A stretch of DNA of 64,000 bases, taken from contig DATEHI010000152.1 in assembly GCA_035279665.1 (NCBI GenBank), positions 62,001 through 126,000 of the forward strand, read 5' to 3'. Source of the DNA: CF-13 sp035279665 (GTDB lineage Bacteria; Chloroflexota; Dormibacteria; CF-121). The position numbers and the translations under genes are program-made. Of the stretch, positions 42,949 through 51,727 are shown piece after piece (positions within the stretch are counted from its first letter, which is position 1; each line of letters begins with the position of its first letter). The notes beneath the pieces were generated by a model, which was given only the letters and a program-made list of their open reading frames with translations, did no database searches and was not told the origin of the DNA.

Positions 42949-43640
42949 CGCGCCATCTCCGTGACAACGGCCGGGCGTTCATCGCTGACGATCACACCGT
43001 CGCGCAACCGGACGACGCGCTGCGCAAACGCGGCGATGTCCGGTTCGTGCGTGATCAGCGCGATGGTGCGGCCCTGCTGGTTCAGGTCGCGCAACAACTT
43101 CATGATTTCGAGGCTCGATTCGCTGTCGAGGTTCCCGGTCGGCTCGTCGGCAAGCAGGATCGCCGGGTCCGTCACCAGGGCGCGCGCGATAGCGACCCGC
43201 TGCTGCTGCCCACCCGAGAGCTCGCTTGGCAAGTGGCCGGCGCGTTCCAGCAGCCCAACCGATTCCAGCGCCGCCAGGGCCCGTTCGCGGCGCTGCTGGT
43301 TGTCGCCGGCGTAGATGAGCGGCATTTCGACGTTGTGCACGGCACTCGCCCGCGGAATCAGGTTGTAGGACTGGAAGACGAAGCCGATCTTCCGATTACG
43401 AATCCAGGCCAGCTGATCGTCGGTCAAGGCCGAGACGTCGTAGCCGTCGAGGATGTAGCGGCCGGAGGATGGCTGGTCGAGGCAGCCGATCACGTTCATC
43501 AAGGTGCTCTTGCCCGAACCCGAGGGGCCCATGATGGCGATGAACTCGCCCTCGGGGATATGTAGCGAGACGCCCTTGAGGGCGGCGACCTCCACTTCGC
43601 CGGTGAGGTAGAGCTTTGTGATCCCCTCGAGGGTGATCAC
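42945..43640 (-). CDS. MacB/LolD-type ABC transporter ATPase
   Basis: 231 residues with Walker A GPSGSGKSTLMN, the family-typical CLDQPSSG, LSGGQQQRVAIARAL, Walker B ILLADEPTGNLD, and ITHEPDIA. It overlaps both neighbouring genes by 4 bp, so the three efflux genes are translated as a unit. Confidence 0.95.
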   Translation of the reverse strand: MITLEGITKLYLTGEVEVAALKGVSLHIPEGEFIAIMGPSGSGKSTLMNVIGCLDQPSSGRYILDGYDVSALTDDQLAWIRNRKIGFVFQSYNLIPRASAVHNVEMPLIYAGDNQQRRERALAALESVGLLERAGHLPSELSGGQQQRVAIARALVTDPAILLADEPTGNLDSESSLEIMKLLRDLNQQGRTIALITHEPDIAAFAQRVVRLRDGVIVSDERPAVVTEMAR

Positions 43641-45121
43641 CCTCCGCCGCCCCGGACGCCTCCACCGCCAAGGCCCCCGCCTCCTCGGAACAGGTTTCCG
43701 CCATTGCTGGTGGTCCCGGTCGTCGTGCGGATGGCTGGCAGCACCACGGTATCCCCCTCGTTGAGGCCGGCCTTGATCTCGGTGTAGGTGTCGCCGACGA
43801 CGCCAGTGATGACCTCGGTCGGTACCTGCTGGCCTTTTAGGAGAACGGTGACCATCGTCGTTCCGCCGGTGGTGCGCACGGCCGCATTGGGCACGCGCAG
43901 GGCATTATCCGCCTGGGCGACGGTGACCGACGCATTCGCCGTCATGCCCTCTCTCAGCCGCGGATCGGTGCGGTTGAGGACAAAGCTGACGTAGTAGTCG
44001 ACGACGTTGGAGACCACCGTCGCGCTCGGACTGATGGTCAACACATGGCCCGAGATGGTCAGGCCCGGGATAGCGTCGAACGTGAAGGCGACGCTTTGAT
44101 TGGCGGCCAGCCGGGCGGCATCGGTCTCAGCGAAGGGCATCACGGCGACGAAACTGCTGTTGTCGTCGATCACCATGAAGCCGGACGACCCACCCGAACC
44201 AGCCGAGGACGGGTTCGGCGCGAGAGATCCGGGTGACTGCGCGGTCCCGCCTCCCGCGGTTTCTCCCGGCACGCCGTTGATACTGATCACCACGCCTGAG
44301 GTCGGGGCCGTGAGGGTGGTCTGGTTCACGGCCAGCTGGGCAGCCTGTACCTGGGCCTGGGCGGAGGCGACCTGCGCCGAGCTGGACGCCAGCGCGTTGG
44401 GCTTGACCTGGGTCTGAACCGCCAGGTTGTCACGCGCGGAGGTGATCTGCTGCGCCGCCGAGTTGATGCGCGACTGGCCGCTGATGGCGTCCATGTTTTG
44501 CTTGGTCTTGTCGCTGGCCAGCTGGGCTTGCAGCTGGCTGCATTGCGCGCCGTTTGGGCATTCCGCGTTCACCTTGGCCTGGTCGCTGGCGACCGTCGCG
44601 GCGTCGGCCTGATTGGTGGCACTCACTGATGCCACGGTGTCGTTGTAGTTCTGCTGCGCATTGCTGACTTGATGCTGGAGCTGTGCGACCTGCGCACCGG
44701 TCAGCGGCGACTGCGTAGTCTGCAGATTGGCCTGGGCGGACGCGAGGGACGCCTGCGCGGACGCGAGCGAGGCCTGCTGCGTCGTCGAGTCGATCCGCGC
44801 CAGCACCTGGCCCGTCGTCACCTTGTCGCCGACCTTGACGTCGACTTCCGTCAGGATCCCGGTTTGTTTGAAGCTGACGTTCATCCGGCCGGCCGGCAGC
44901 AGCGAGCCGGTACCGCTGACGACATTGGTGACCGTCCCGCGGTCGGCGGTCGCGGTGCGAAGCGGCACGGCAGCCGGCTGAGCGAAGACGGTGTCGCGGG
45001 CGATCAGGCCAACCAGGAGAACCGCGACCAGGCCGAGGCCGGCCAGCCAGGCGCGCGTTCCCGACAGCCAAAAGCCCCGCCGAATCTGCGGCAGCGGTTT
45101 GAGCGTCGGCGCCTGCCGCAT
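43637..45121 (-). CDS. Periplasmic adaptor / membrane-fusion protein (MacA/HlyD family)
   Basis: 494 residues: an N-terminal membrane helix, lipoyl half (GSLLPAGRMNVSFKQTGILTEVDVKVGDKV), a long coiled-coil hairpin (about 115-255, Ala/Gln-rich), second lipoyl half, beta-barrel and membrane-proximal domains, then a Gly-rich C-terminal tail. It links the MacB-type transporter to the envelope. It lies 43 bp downstream of the HtrA gene on the same strand, so the efflux genes may share envelope-stress control. Confidence 0.92.
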   Translation of the reverse strand: MRQAPTLKPLPQIRRGFWLSGTRAWLAGLGLVAVLLVGLIARDTVFAQPAAVPLRTATADRGTVTNVVSGTGSLLPAGRMNVSFKQTGILTEVDVKVGDKVTTGQVLARIDSTTQQASLASAQASLASAQANLQTTQSPLTGAQVAQLQHQVSNAQQNYNDTVASVSATNQADAATVASDQAKVNAECPNGAQCSQLQAQLASDKTKQNMDAISGQSRINSAAQQITSARDNLAVQTQVKPNALASSSAQVASAQAQVQAAQLAVNQTTLTAPTSGVVISINGVPGETAGGGTAQSPGSLAPNPSSAGSGGSSGFMVIDDNSSFVAVMPFAETDAARLAANQSVAFTFDAIPGLTISGHVLTISPSATVVSNVVDYYVSFVLNRTDPRLREGMTANASVTVAQADNALRVPNAAVRTTGGTTMVTVLLKGQQVPTEVITGVVGDTYTEIKAGLNEGDTVVLPAIRTTTGTTSNGGNLFRGGGGLGGGGVRGGGG

Positions 45122-45164
45122 CAGACTGGCCCTACCGACGTTGTCTGGATCATTTGGATGCCCC

Positions 45165-46406
45165 TTAGGGAGTCGCAGACGGCTGCGCCTGGAAATTCCC
45201 CAGCGTGACTCCTACGGAAATATGTTGCCCATTGCGCGTCACCGAGAGGGTGACGTGATCGCCGACTTTCTTGGTATCGAGGTACTGGGTGAGTTGCTCG
45301 ATCGTCGTGATCGGATGACCATCGATGGCGGTGATCACATCGTCATTGGCCGAGGGCTGCCCATCCGCCTGCAGCCCGGCCGCCGCGGAAGGCCCACCCG
45401 GCACGACCTGGATGACCAGTACACCTGACGTCTCGCTCAGACCGAGTTGACCGGCGCTGCTCGCCGTCAGCGTCTGACCGCTGATGCCCAGCCACGGATG
45501 CTGGATGGCCACGCCCTTTTCGAGCGATGGCAGGAGGCTCGAGGCCCGGTTGATCGGGATGGCGAAGCCGACGCCGACGTTGCCTTCCACCGGGCTCTGG
45601 ATCGAATCGTTGATGCCGATCAACTGGCCCTTGCCGTCGAGCAGCGCGCCACCGGAATTCCCTGGGTTGATCGGCGCATCGGTCTGGATCATGCCCGTGA
45701 GCGCCCGTCCGTTCGGCGCCGTGGTGCCGCGATTCAGTCCTGAGATGATACCGGCGGTGAACGAACCCTGCAGGCCAAATGGCGCGCCGATCGCGAGGGC
45801 GGTGTCGCCGACCTGCAGCGTGTCCGAGTTGGCATTGGTCAGCGGATGAAGCTGATCCTGGGAGACCGAGACCAGGACGACCGCCAGGTCGGCGCTCTGG
45901 TCAACCCCCTTCACCTGGCCACTGATCGTCTGTCCATTGCTGAAGGTCACCCGAACCTGCGTTGCGCCGGCAACGACGTGAGCGTTGGTCAGAATGTCAC
46001 CCTGCTTGTCGACCACGATGCCCGAGCCCTCCGCCTGCGAGAACGAGCGGGGACCCCCACCGGAGATGGACGTCGTGATGGTGACGACGCCGTCCTTGGT
46101 TTGCTGGTAGATGGCGGCGAAGGATCCAGGCACTGGGGCCGGGGCCGCCACTCCGGCGGCGACCGTGCCGCCAGTGCTCACGGGGTTGCTCGTGGGGGTG
46201 CGGTGGGCGGTGAGAATCGCGCCGATCGCCCCACCAGCGATGCTGCCGACGACCAGCCCGGCGGCGAGCATGGCGGCTGCCATGCTGCGCGCCGGACGGT
46301 GGGGAAAGGAGGGAACGGGTTGAACGGGCTCCACCGGCGCGACGGGCGTCGGCGGCTCAGGCGCGGCTGGGCCCTCGATGAACTCCGGCGCAAACGGATC
46401 CCGCAT
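45165..46406 (-). CDS. HtrA/DegP-like membrane-anchored serine protease with PDZ domain (PepD-like)
   Basis: 413 residues: Pro-rich cytoplasmic N-terminus (about 1-38), one membrane helix, trypsin-like domain with catalytic triad His in T-N-A-H-V-V, Asp in S-A-D-L-A-V, Ser in G-N-S-G-G-A-L, and a C-terminal PDZ domain (about 300-405). It degrades or refolds envelope proteins. Directly downstream of a response regulator and kinase, it reproduces the mprA-mprB-pepD arrangement of mycobacteria. Tandem 11-mers occur 44 bp before the start. Confidence 0.93.
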   Translation of the reverse strand: MRDPFAPEFIEGPAAPEPPTPVAPVEPVQPVPSFPHRPARSMAAAMLAAGLVVGSIAGGAIGAILTAHRTPTSNPVSTGGTVAAGVAAPAPVPGSFAAIYQQTKDGVVTITTSISGGGPRSFSQAEGSGIVVDKQGDILTNAHVVAGATQVRVTFSNGQTISGQVKGVDQSADLAVVLVSVSQDQLHPLTNANSDTLQVGDTALAIGAPFGLQGSFTAGIISGLNRGTTAPNGRALTGMIQTDAPINPGNSGGALLDGKGQLIGINDSIQSPVEGNVGVGFAIPINRASSLLPSLEKGVAIQHPWLGISGQTLTASSAGQLGLSETSGVLVIQVVPGGPSAAAGLQADGQPSANDDVITAIDGHPITTIEQLTQYLDTKKVGDHVTLSVTRNGQHISVGVTLGNFQAQPSATP

Positions 46407-46449
46407 GTTCGAGACCCATGCTGCGCGCGAGCGATGAGCCGCCCGTGAA

Positions 46450-46471
46450 AGTTGCCTAAGAGTTTATTAAG
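46450..46471 (-). promoter_or_regulatory. Tandem 11-mer, predicted regulator site before htrA
   Basis: Plus-strand AGTTGCCTAAG (46450-46460) is followed directly by AGTTTATTAAG (46461-46471); they match at 8 of 11 positions. The same AGxxxxxTAA pattern in a directly adjacent pair occurs before the response regulator gene at 48693. Confidence 0.6.
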
Positions 46472-46474
46472 ACT

Positions 46475-47986
46475 TCAGGCCGCGCACGGGAGCAGGACCG
46501 TAAAGGCGGCGCCGCCTTGCGGGTTGTTGGACGCAGAGATGCGGCCGCCGTGCTCCTGCGCGATCCAGCGCGCGATCGCCAGCCCGAGCCCAGTTCCCTC
46601 GCCCGCGCGCGAAGCGTCCGACTGGTAGAAGCGCTCGAAGACACGCTCCAGATCTTCCGAAGGGATACCCGCGCCGTCATCGAGCACCATGAGGCGTGCC
46701 GCCTTCTGGCCGTTATCTAGCCGCAGCTGAATCCTTCCCGAGTCACGCGTGTGCTTGAAGGCGTTGTCGATCAGGATCCACAGCAGCTGTTTAATCGCGT
46801 CGGCGTTGCCCTGGATCGGCACGGGCGTACCGCCCAGCAGCTCGATGCGCCGCAAGGGCTGGAGCGTCTGGGCCTGCCGGGTGACCTCCTGGATGATGGG
46901 GAGGAGATCGATCTGCGCCTTGTCGAGGTGATAGCCGGCGTCGGCCCGGGCCAGTGTCAGCAGGTCCTGCACCATGCGGCTCATGCGCTCGCTCTCGCCG
47001 GCAATGTCGTTGAGGGCGGCGAGGCGGTCATCCGCGGTAATGTCCTCTCGTTTCAGCAGCAGGCCAACATTCCCGCGGATGGTTGTCAACGGTGTGCGCA
47101 ACTCATGCGACGCGTCCGCCACGAAGCGACGCTGGGCGACCAGCGCGGACTGGAGCCGGTGGTAGGCATCGTCGAGCTGACGCAGCATCTGGTTGAAGCT
47201 CCGCTGGAGCCGGCCCACCTCATCGTCCGGCGCGTTCTCGGGCAAACGGCGACTGAGGTCCTGTGTGCGACCGATGTCTTCCGCCGTGCTCGCCATCGCG
47301 TCGAGCTGCCGGAGGGCGCGGCCGGCCAGCCACCAGCTCGCGGCCCCGGCGGCGAGCAAGGTCAAGAATCCACCCGCAACGAGGAAGAGGCGTAGCCCGC
47401 TGAGCTCGCTCTCAATCCCGGATAGTGACTTCCCCACTACAAGGTACCCGGCCGCTCCCGCCTGAGTGGCGAGCTGGCGGACATAGACCCGCGTCAACGG
47501 GCCGTTATCGGCGCGGGCGTTGGTGATATTCCCGTGGTCGAACGGTGCTGACTGCAGCAGGTTGGCCGGCCAAATGGGATCCGCACCTTGGACCTTGCCG
47601 CGTGAGTAGACCTGTCCAGGACCGGTAAGAATGATGTCCTCGAAGATTTCCGAGCTCGACGCGATGTCGATCGTCAGCGAAAACGGGCTTGGGCGGAAGC
47701 CCCGCGGCGACTCCAACTGCCGAAAGACCTCGTCGCCTCGACTCTTCAGAGCAGTGTCCTGCGCGGATACGAGGCTCCGTTCGACGAGCAAATAGACGAG
47801 TGAGCTGAAGGTCACGACCGCCAGCGCGACAACGCCGGCGCCGAAGAGCGCGATGCGCCCCCGAATGGGGATTTTCTGGCGGGCCCGAGTTCGCTCCTGG
47901 AGCCAGTTGGATAGCGCGCGAGGCGATCGTCGGAGAACGGACCAGCGTTCGGTGATCGGTGCGCGATCGCCGAGAGAGGGGTTCAT
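46475..47986 (-). CDS. Envelope-stress sensor histidine kinase (MprB-like)
   Basis: 503 residues: a basic cytoplasmic N-terminus, helix 1 (about 45-70), an extracytoplasmic sensor region (about 70-190), helix 2, HAMP, HisKA with F-V-A-D-A-S-H-E-L-R-T-P (phospho-acceptor His) and HATPase with DNAFKHT, DDGAGIP and GEGTGLGLAIA. It overlaps the response regulator by 4 bp (47983-47986). The context with HtrA suggests it senses envelope or misfolding stress; the symbol is withheld because orthology is untested. Confidence 0.92.
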   Translation of the reverse strand: MNPSLGDRAPITERWSVLRRSPRALSNWLQERTRARQKIPIRGRIALFGAGVVALAVVTFSSLVYLLVERSLVSAQDTALKSRGDEVFRQLESPRGFRPSPFSLTIDIASSSEIFEDIILTGPGQVYSRGKVQGADPIWPANLLQSAPFDHGNITNARADNGPLTRVYVRQLATQAGAAGYLVVGKSLSGIESELSGLRLFLVAGGFLTLLAAGAASWWLAGRALRQLDAMASTAEDIGRTQDLSRRLPENAPDDEVGRLQRSFNQMLRQLDDAYHRLQSALVAQRRFVADASHELRTPLTTIRGNVGLLLKREDITADDRLAALNDIAGESERMSRMVQDLLTLARADAGYHLDKAQIDLLPIIQEVTRQAQTLQPLRRIELLGGTPVPIQGNADAIKQLLWILIDNAFKHTRDSGRIQLRLDNGQKAARLMVLDDGAGIPSEDLERVFERFYQSDASRAGEGTGLGLAIARWIAQEHGGRISASNNPQGGAAFTVLLPCAA

Positions 47987-48663
47987 TCCTCCTTCAATAT
48001 GTACCCAACGCCACGGACGGTCTGCAGCAGGCGTGGCCGGCCCCCTTGCTCGAGCTTCTGCCGGAGATAGCCGACGTACACGTCGACCACGTTACTACTC
48101 GCCCCAAAATCGAAGCCCCAGACCGCATCGAGGAGCTGCTCCCGGCGCAGCACCTGCCCGGGATTGCGCATGAAGTGCTGCAGGAGGTCGAATTCCTTGG
48201 CCGTGGTCGAGATGAGCTGGTCCGCGCGGCGAACTTCGCGGGTCGCCATGTCCATGGTGACATCGGCGTACCGCAAGGTTCGCCGGGCGCGCGGCGCGCG
48301 GCGTCGAAGCAGCGCCCGGACCCGCGCCAGCAGCTCCTCGTAGGCGAAGGGCTTGACGAGATAGTCGTCCGCCCCGCTGTCGAGTCCCTTGACCCGGTCG
48401 GCGGTCCCATCTTTCGCGGTCAGGAGGAGGATGGGGACATCGCCCTCTGCCCGAAGGCGACGCGTGACCTCGAGCCCATCGATGCCAGGCATCATGATGT
48501 CCAGGATGGCGAGGTCGGGCATGCGTTCGCGGGCGCGGTTGAGGGCGATCTGCCCATCCGGAGCAACCTCGACCTGGTATCCCTCGTAGATGAGGGCTCG
48601 GCGCAACGCTGCGGCAATCTTCGCGTCATCGTCGACCACCAGGACATGTGGCTGCTCGGCCAT
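47983..48663 (-). CDS. OmpR-family response regulator (MprA-like)
   Basis: 226 residues: receiver with D-D-D near the start, phospho-acceptor D in L-D-I-M-M-P-G and K in V-K-P-F-A, then winged helix ending V-R-G-V-G-Y-I-L. It is first in the unit regulator-kinase-HtrA-efflux. A tandem 11-mer matching the one before htrA lies 30-51 bp upstream, which suggests autoregulation. Confidence 0.93.
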   Translation of the reverse strand: MAEQPHVLVVDDDAKIAAALRRALIYEGYQVEVAPDGQIALNRARERMPDLAILDIMMPGIDGLEVTRRLRAEGDVPILLLTAKDGTADRVKGLDSGADDYLVKPFAYEELLARVRALLRRRAPRARRTLRYADVTMDMATREVRRADQLISTTAKEFDLLQHFMRNPGQVLRREQLLDAVWGFDFGASSNVVDVYVGYLRQKLEQGGRPRLLQTVRGVGYILKEE

Positions 48664-48692
48664 GCTCGACTATCTAAGCAGGCTCACATGAG

Positions 48693-48714
48693 AGTGATAT
48701 AAGAGAAGCCTAAA
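48693..48714 (-). promoter_or_regulatory. Tandem 11-mer, predicted autoregulatory site
   Basis: Plus-strand AGTGATATAAG (48693-48703) and AGAAGCCTAAA (48704-48714) are directly adjacent. The first matches AGTTTATTAAG at 7 of 11 positions and the second matches AGTTGCCTAAG at 8 of 11; both reference repeats are at 46450-46471. Confidence 0.55.
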
Positions 48715-48721
48715 GATTTCG

Positions 48722-50203
48722 TCAGTGGCCGGCGAACATCGTCACAAACATGGTGATCGCCGCCACCGCCATGAAGATGGTGGCAATCCCGGTCAATGCC
48801 AGGCTGAGCTTGCCGCTCACGTAGCGCCTCATCACAGCGGCGTCCGCCCCCAGCAGCACGATCAGGAGCAGCAGCGGTGGAGCCACCACGCCGTTGATGA
48901 CGGCCGAGATGAAGAGGGCGCGGATCGGGTCGAGGTGCATGAAGTTCATCACCACTCCCGCAGCGGTTGCGAGCGTGAGGATGAGGTAAAAGGTTGGTCG
49001 ATGCTGTGGCTTGCTGGCCAGGCTCCCGGGTAGCCCGAGGAACTCCTTGATCGCGTAGGTGGCGGAGCCGGTGAGAATCGGAATCGCGAGCAGGCCGGCG
49101 CCGATGAGCCCGACTGAGAAGACGATGAAGGCGAACGGTCCGGCAATCGGCGCCAGCGCCGCGGCGGCCTGGTCTGCCGTCTGGACATCCGTCTTGCCAT
49201 GCGCGTGCAGCACCGCCGCGGAGGTGAGGATGATGAAGTACATCACGAGGTTGGAAAAGGCCATGCCGATCATGACGTCGGCTCTCGCGGCGCGGAGCTC
49301 GCCGCGCTTCAGCCCCCGACGGCCGGCCTGGGGGTTGGTGGCACCGGCGGCCGCCAGTTCGTCGACCTCAGAGGATGCCTGCCAGAAGAAGAGGTACGGC
49401 GAGATGGTGGTGCCGAGAACGGCCACCAGCGCCATGATGAACTCTTTCGAGAGCTCGATGTGGGGAATGACGGTCGCCTTGAACACGTCGAGCAGTGGCG
49501 GATGGGCGAAGAAGGCGGTGATGACGTAGGCGAACAACGCCAGCGTCAACCACTTGAAGATCTTGAAGATGGTGGCGTAGGTGGCGAAGACCTGGAGGGA
49601 GATGATCACTAGGGCCACCGGGACGACCAGCCACACCGCCTGCAGTGCACCGCGCGAGAGCAGCGACCCTCCTGCCGCCACCGCCCCGAGGTCGGCGCCC
49701 ACGTTGAACGTGTTGGCGGCGACCAGCCCCATGATGGCGAGGCCCACCACCAACCGGGGGAATTTGCGCTGGAGGCTCGCCCCCAACCCGACTCCCGTCT
49801 GCAGGGCGATTCGAGCGCACAGCTCCTGGACTGCGCTCATCAGTGGAAAGGTGAAGAGCGCCAGCCAGAGGAGGCCGTAGCCGAACTGGCTCCCGACCTG
49901 GGAGTAGGTCCCGATGCCGCTGGGGTCGTCGTCGCTGGCGCCGGTGATCAGGCCCGGGCCGAGCAGTTGCAAGATGCCGGCGGGCCCCTTTCGCTTCGCC
50001 TCGTCGAGGGTCGTCCGGCCTGCGGTCGGGCCGCCAGTGGCCGCAAGATCCGATCTCTTTTCGCCGTCGGCGACCTCCCCGGCCGGTTGCGCTTCGGGTT
50101 TGACCAGGGCGAGGATCGGATCCGGGTTCGGCTCGGGCGTTGCAGCTACCAAGGTGATAGTCACGATATCATGTTTAGGGGCGGGCGGATCTGGACCCGG
50201 CAT
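48722..50203 (-). CDS. NRAMP-family transporter with atypical ion-site motifs
   Basis: 493 residues: a hydrophilic N-terminal region of about 85 residues, then about 11 helices of the NRAMP/LeuT fold. Helix 1 reads D-D-D-P-S-G-I-G-T-Y where metal-ion NRAMPs have D-P-G-N. Helix 6 reads G-T-T-I-S-P-Y-L-F-F where they have M-P-H-N, so the metal-coordinating Met is absent. The substrate may differ from Mn/Fe (for example Mg). Start ATG 50203 is uncertain; TTG 50248 is also in frame. It is convergent with nothing and lies 58 bp upstream of the response regulator on the same strand. Confidence 0.85.
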   Translation of the reverse strand: MPGPDPPAPKHDIVTITLVAATPEPNPDPILALVKPEAQPAGEVADGEKRSDLAATGGPTAGRTTLDEAKRKGPAGILQLLGPGLITGASDDDPSGIGTYSQVGSQFGYGLLWLALFTFPLMSAVQELCARIALQTGVGLGASLQRKFPRLVVGLAIMGLVAANTFNVGADLGAVAAGGSLLSRGALQAVWLVVPVALVIISLQVFATYATIFKIFKWLTLALFAYVITAFFAHPPLLDVFKATVIPHIELSKEFIMALVAVLGTTISPYLFFWQASSEVDELAAAGATNPQAGRRGLKRGELRAARADVMIGMAFSNLVMYFIILTSAAVLHAHGKTDVQTADQAAAALAPIAGPFAFIVFSVGLIGAGLLAIPILTGSATYAIKEFLGLPGSLASKPQHRPTFYLILTLATAAGVVMNFMHLDPIRALFISAVINGVVAPPLLLLIVLLGADAAVMRRYVSGKLSLALTGIATIFMAVAAITMFVTMFAGH

Positions 50204-50300
50204 ACTGGGAGGGCCATAACCGGGCGGGAGCCTCGGCCGTTGTAACAACCGGCTGCAGGGTCTGGCCAGCTGATACCGTCACTGATAGGATGAGACAAGA

Positions 50301-51092
50301 ATGTCACAGGGAGTGATCAAAATTGCGCTGGCGATGGCATTCGCCGCGCTGCTGCCGTCGTGTTTCGGCGCCCAGGTGAATACCCGGCCCGTCGGGCCGG
50401 TTGCACTCGCCTACAACTTCGCCAAGCCGACGGCCGCGCCAACCGAGACACCGTCGCCGCAGGCCTCCGTGACCGTCGGCCAGGTCGCCCAGACCCAGGG
50501 CTCCGTCCAGGTTCGCGGCTTTCACGAGCCGCCGGACTGGGCCCACCGCAACTATTGTGGCGCCGGTGCGACGCAGGTCCTCCTTTCCGCCTGGATGACT
50601 GACGTCCCGGACATCGAGACCGTCGCCAGGGCGTCCAAGTTAAATCCGAACAGTGGTGAATTCGGCGCCAACGCCACCACCGCCATCGATGCCTTTCTCA
50701 ACCCGGTCGTGCTCCCCGCCCTGGGCCAGCCCCGCTACAAGGCCGAGCACGTGACCACCCTCGACGAGGTCAAGGCCAGGATCCAGCGCGACATCGTCGA
50801 TCAGCAGGCCATCATGACCTTCGGCCATGGTGTGCCGGCGATGGTGCAAACGATGACCAGGACGATGCCCGGGTGGAATCACTGGAACGCCACCCACATG
50901 ATCACGATTTTCGCCTTCGACTTCAGTCACGACGATCCGGCGCTGGACAGCGTGACGTACGCTGAGACGCCCTCGCCGCTAGCCGGGTACCGCGGTCCCG
51001 ACTTCCAGACGATCTCCGTCAAGGCCCTCTGGGTGGCGATGCAGGCGTACCTGCGCGAGTTTCCGCAGGACCCGATGAACGTCATCAGCTAG
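50301..51092 (+). CDS. C39-like cysteine peptidase lipoprotein
   Basis: 263 residues: signal peptide with lipobox L-P-S-C, a Thr/Pro linker, then a papain-like domain of the Peptidase_C39_2 type. The nucleophile is probably Cys in N-Y-C-G-A-G-A-T, with His in N-A-T-H-M-I-T-I and a following acidic residue. It is surface-anchored; substrates are unknown (peptides or peptidoglycan cross-links). It is divergent from the NRAMP gene. Confidence 0.82.
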   Translation: MSQGVIKIALAMAFAALLPSCFGAQVNTRPVGPVALAYNFAKPTAAPTETPSPQASVTVGQVAQTQGSVQVRGFHEPPDWAHRNYCGAGATQVLLSAWMTDVPDIETVARASKLNPNSGEFGANATTAIDAFLNPVVLPALGQPRYKAEHVTTLDEVKARIQRDIVDQQAIMTFGHGVPAMVQTMTRTMPGWNHWNATHMITIFAFDFSHDDPALDSVTYAETPSPLAGYRGPDFQTISVKALWVAMQAYLREFPQDPMNVIS

Positions 51093-51123
51093 GTTCGCCC
51101 CACTCGCTCCGCATAATGGAGCC

Positions 51124-51717
51124 ATGGCACGGGCGGCTGATCAACCGAGTGACGTAGTTTCGATGGAGGCGCTCGTTCGCCATCAACTCCTCCTGCTCGG
51201 CGAGGACCCCTCCCGCGAAGGGCTTCGCGATACGCCCGAACGGGTGAAGGAAAGCCTCGAGTTCTTGACCCGCGGCTATCGCATGACCCTGGAGGACGTC
51301 TTCGGCGGCGCCACCTTCACCGAGGCCTACAAGGACATGGTCGTCGTCAAGGACATCGAAATGTACTCGCTCTGCGAGCATCACTTACTGCCGTTCTTCG
51401 GACAGGTGCATATCGGATACATCCCTAAGGGCCGCCTGGTCGGGCTGAGCAAGCTGCCCCGGCTGGTCGAGCTGTACAGCCGGCGGCTGCAGGTTCAGGA
51501 GCGAATGACGCGTCAGATCGCGGAGTGCCTGCAGAAATACCTGGAGCCGGTCGGGGTGGGCGTCGTCGTCGAAGCCGATCACCTGTGCATGAAGATGCGC
51601 GGCGTCGAGAAGCAGAACAGCCGGGTCTTCACCAGCTGCGTGTTGGGCATCTTCCAGGCGGACTCAAAGACGCGCGCCGAGTTCATGGGCCTGATCAAAA
51701 GCGTCCCAAAGATTTAG
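51124..51717 (+). CDS. folE: GTP cyclohydrolase I
   Basis: 197 residues. The zinc and active-site motif C-E-H-H-L-L-P-F is present, with H-I-G-Y-I-P, and C-V-L-G-I-F near the C-terminus. It converts GTP to 7,8-dihydroneopterin triphosphate, the first step to tetrahydrofolate. It starts at ATG 51124, 31 bp after the peptidase gene. Other folate genes are not in the window. Confidence 0.96.
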   Translation: MARAADQPSDVVSMEALVRHQLLLLGEDPSREGLRDTPERVKESLEFLTRGYRMTLEDVFGGATFTEAYKDMVVVKDIEMYSLCEHHLLPFFGQVHIGYIPKGRLVGLSKLPRLVELYSRRLQVQERMTRQIAECLQKYLEPVGVGVVVEADHLCMKMRGVEKQNSRVFTSCVLGIFQADSKTRAEFMGLIKSVPKI

Positions 51718-51727
51718 TCCTCGGGAC

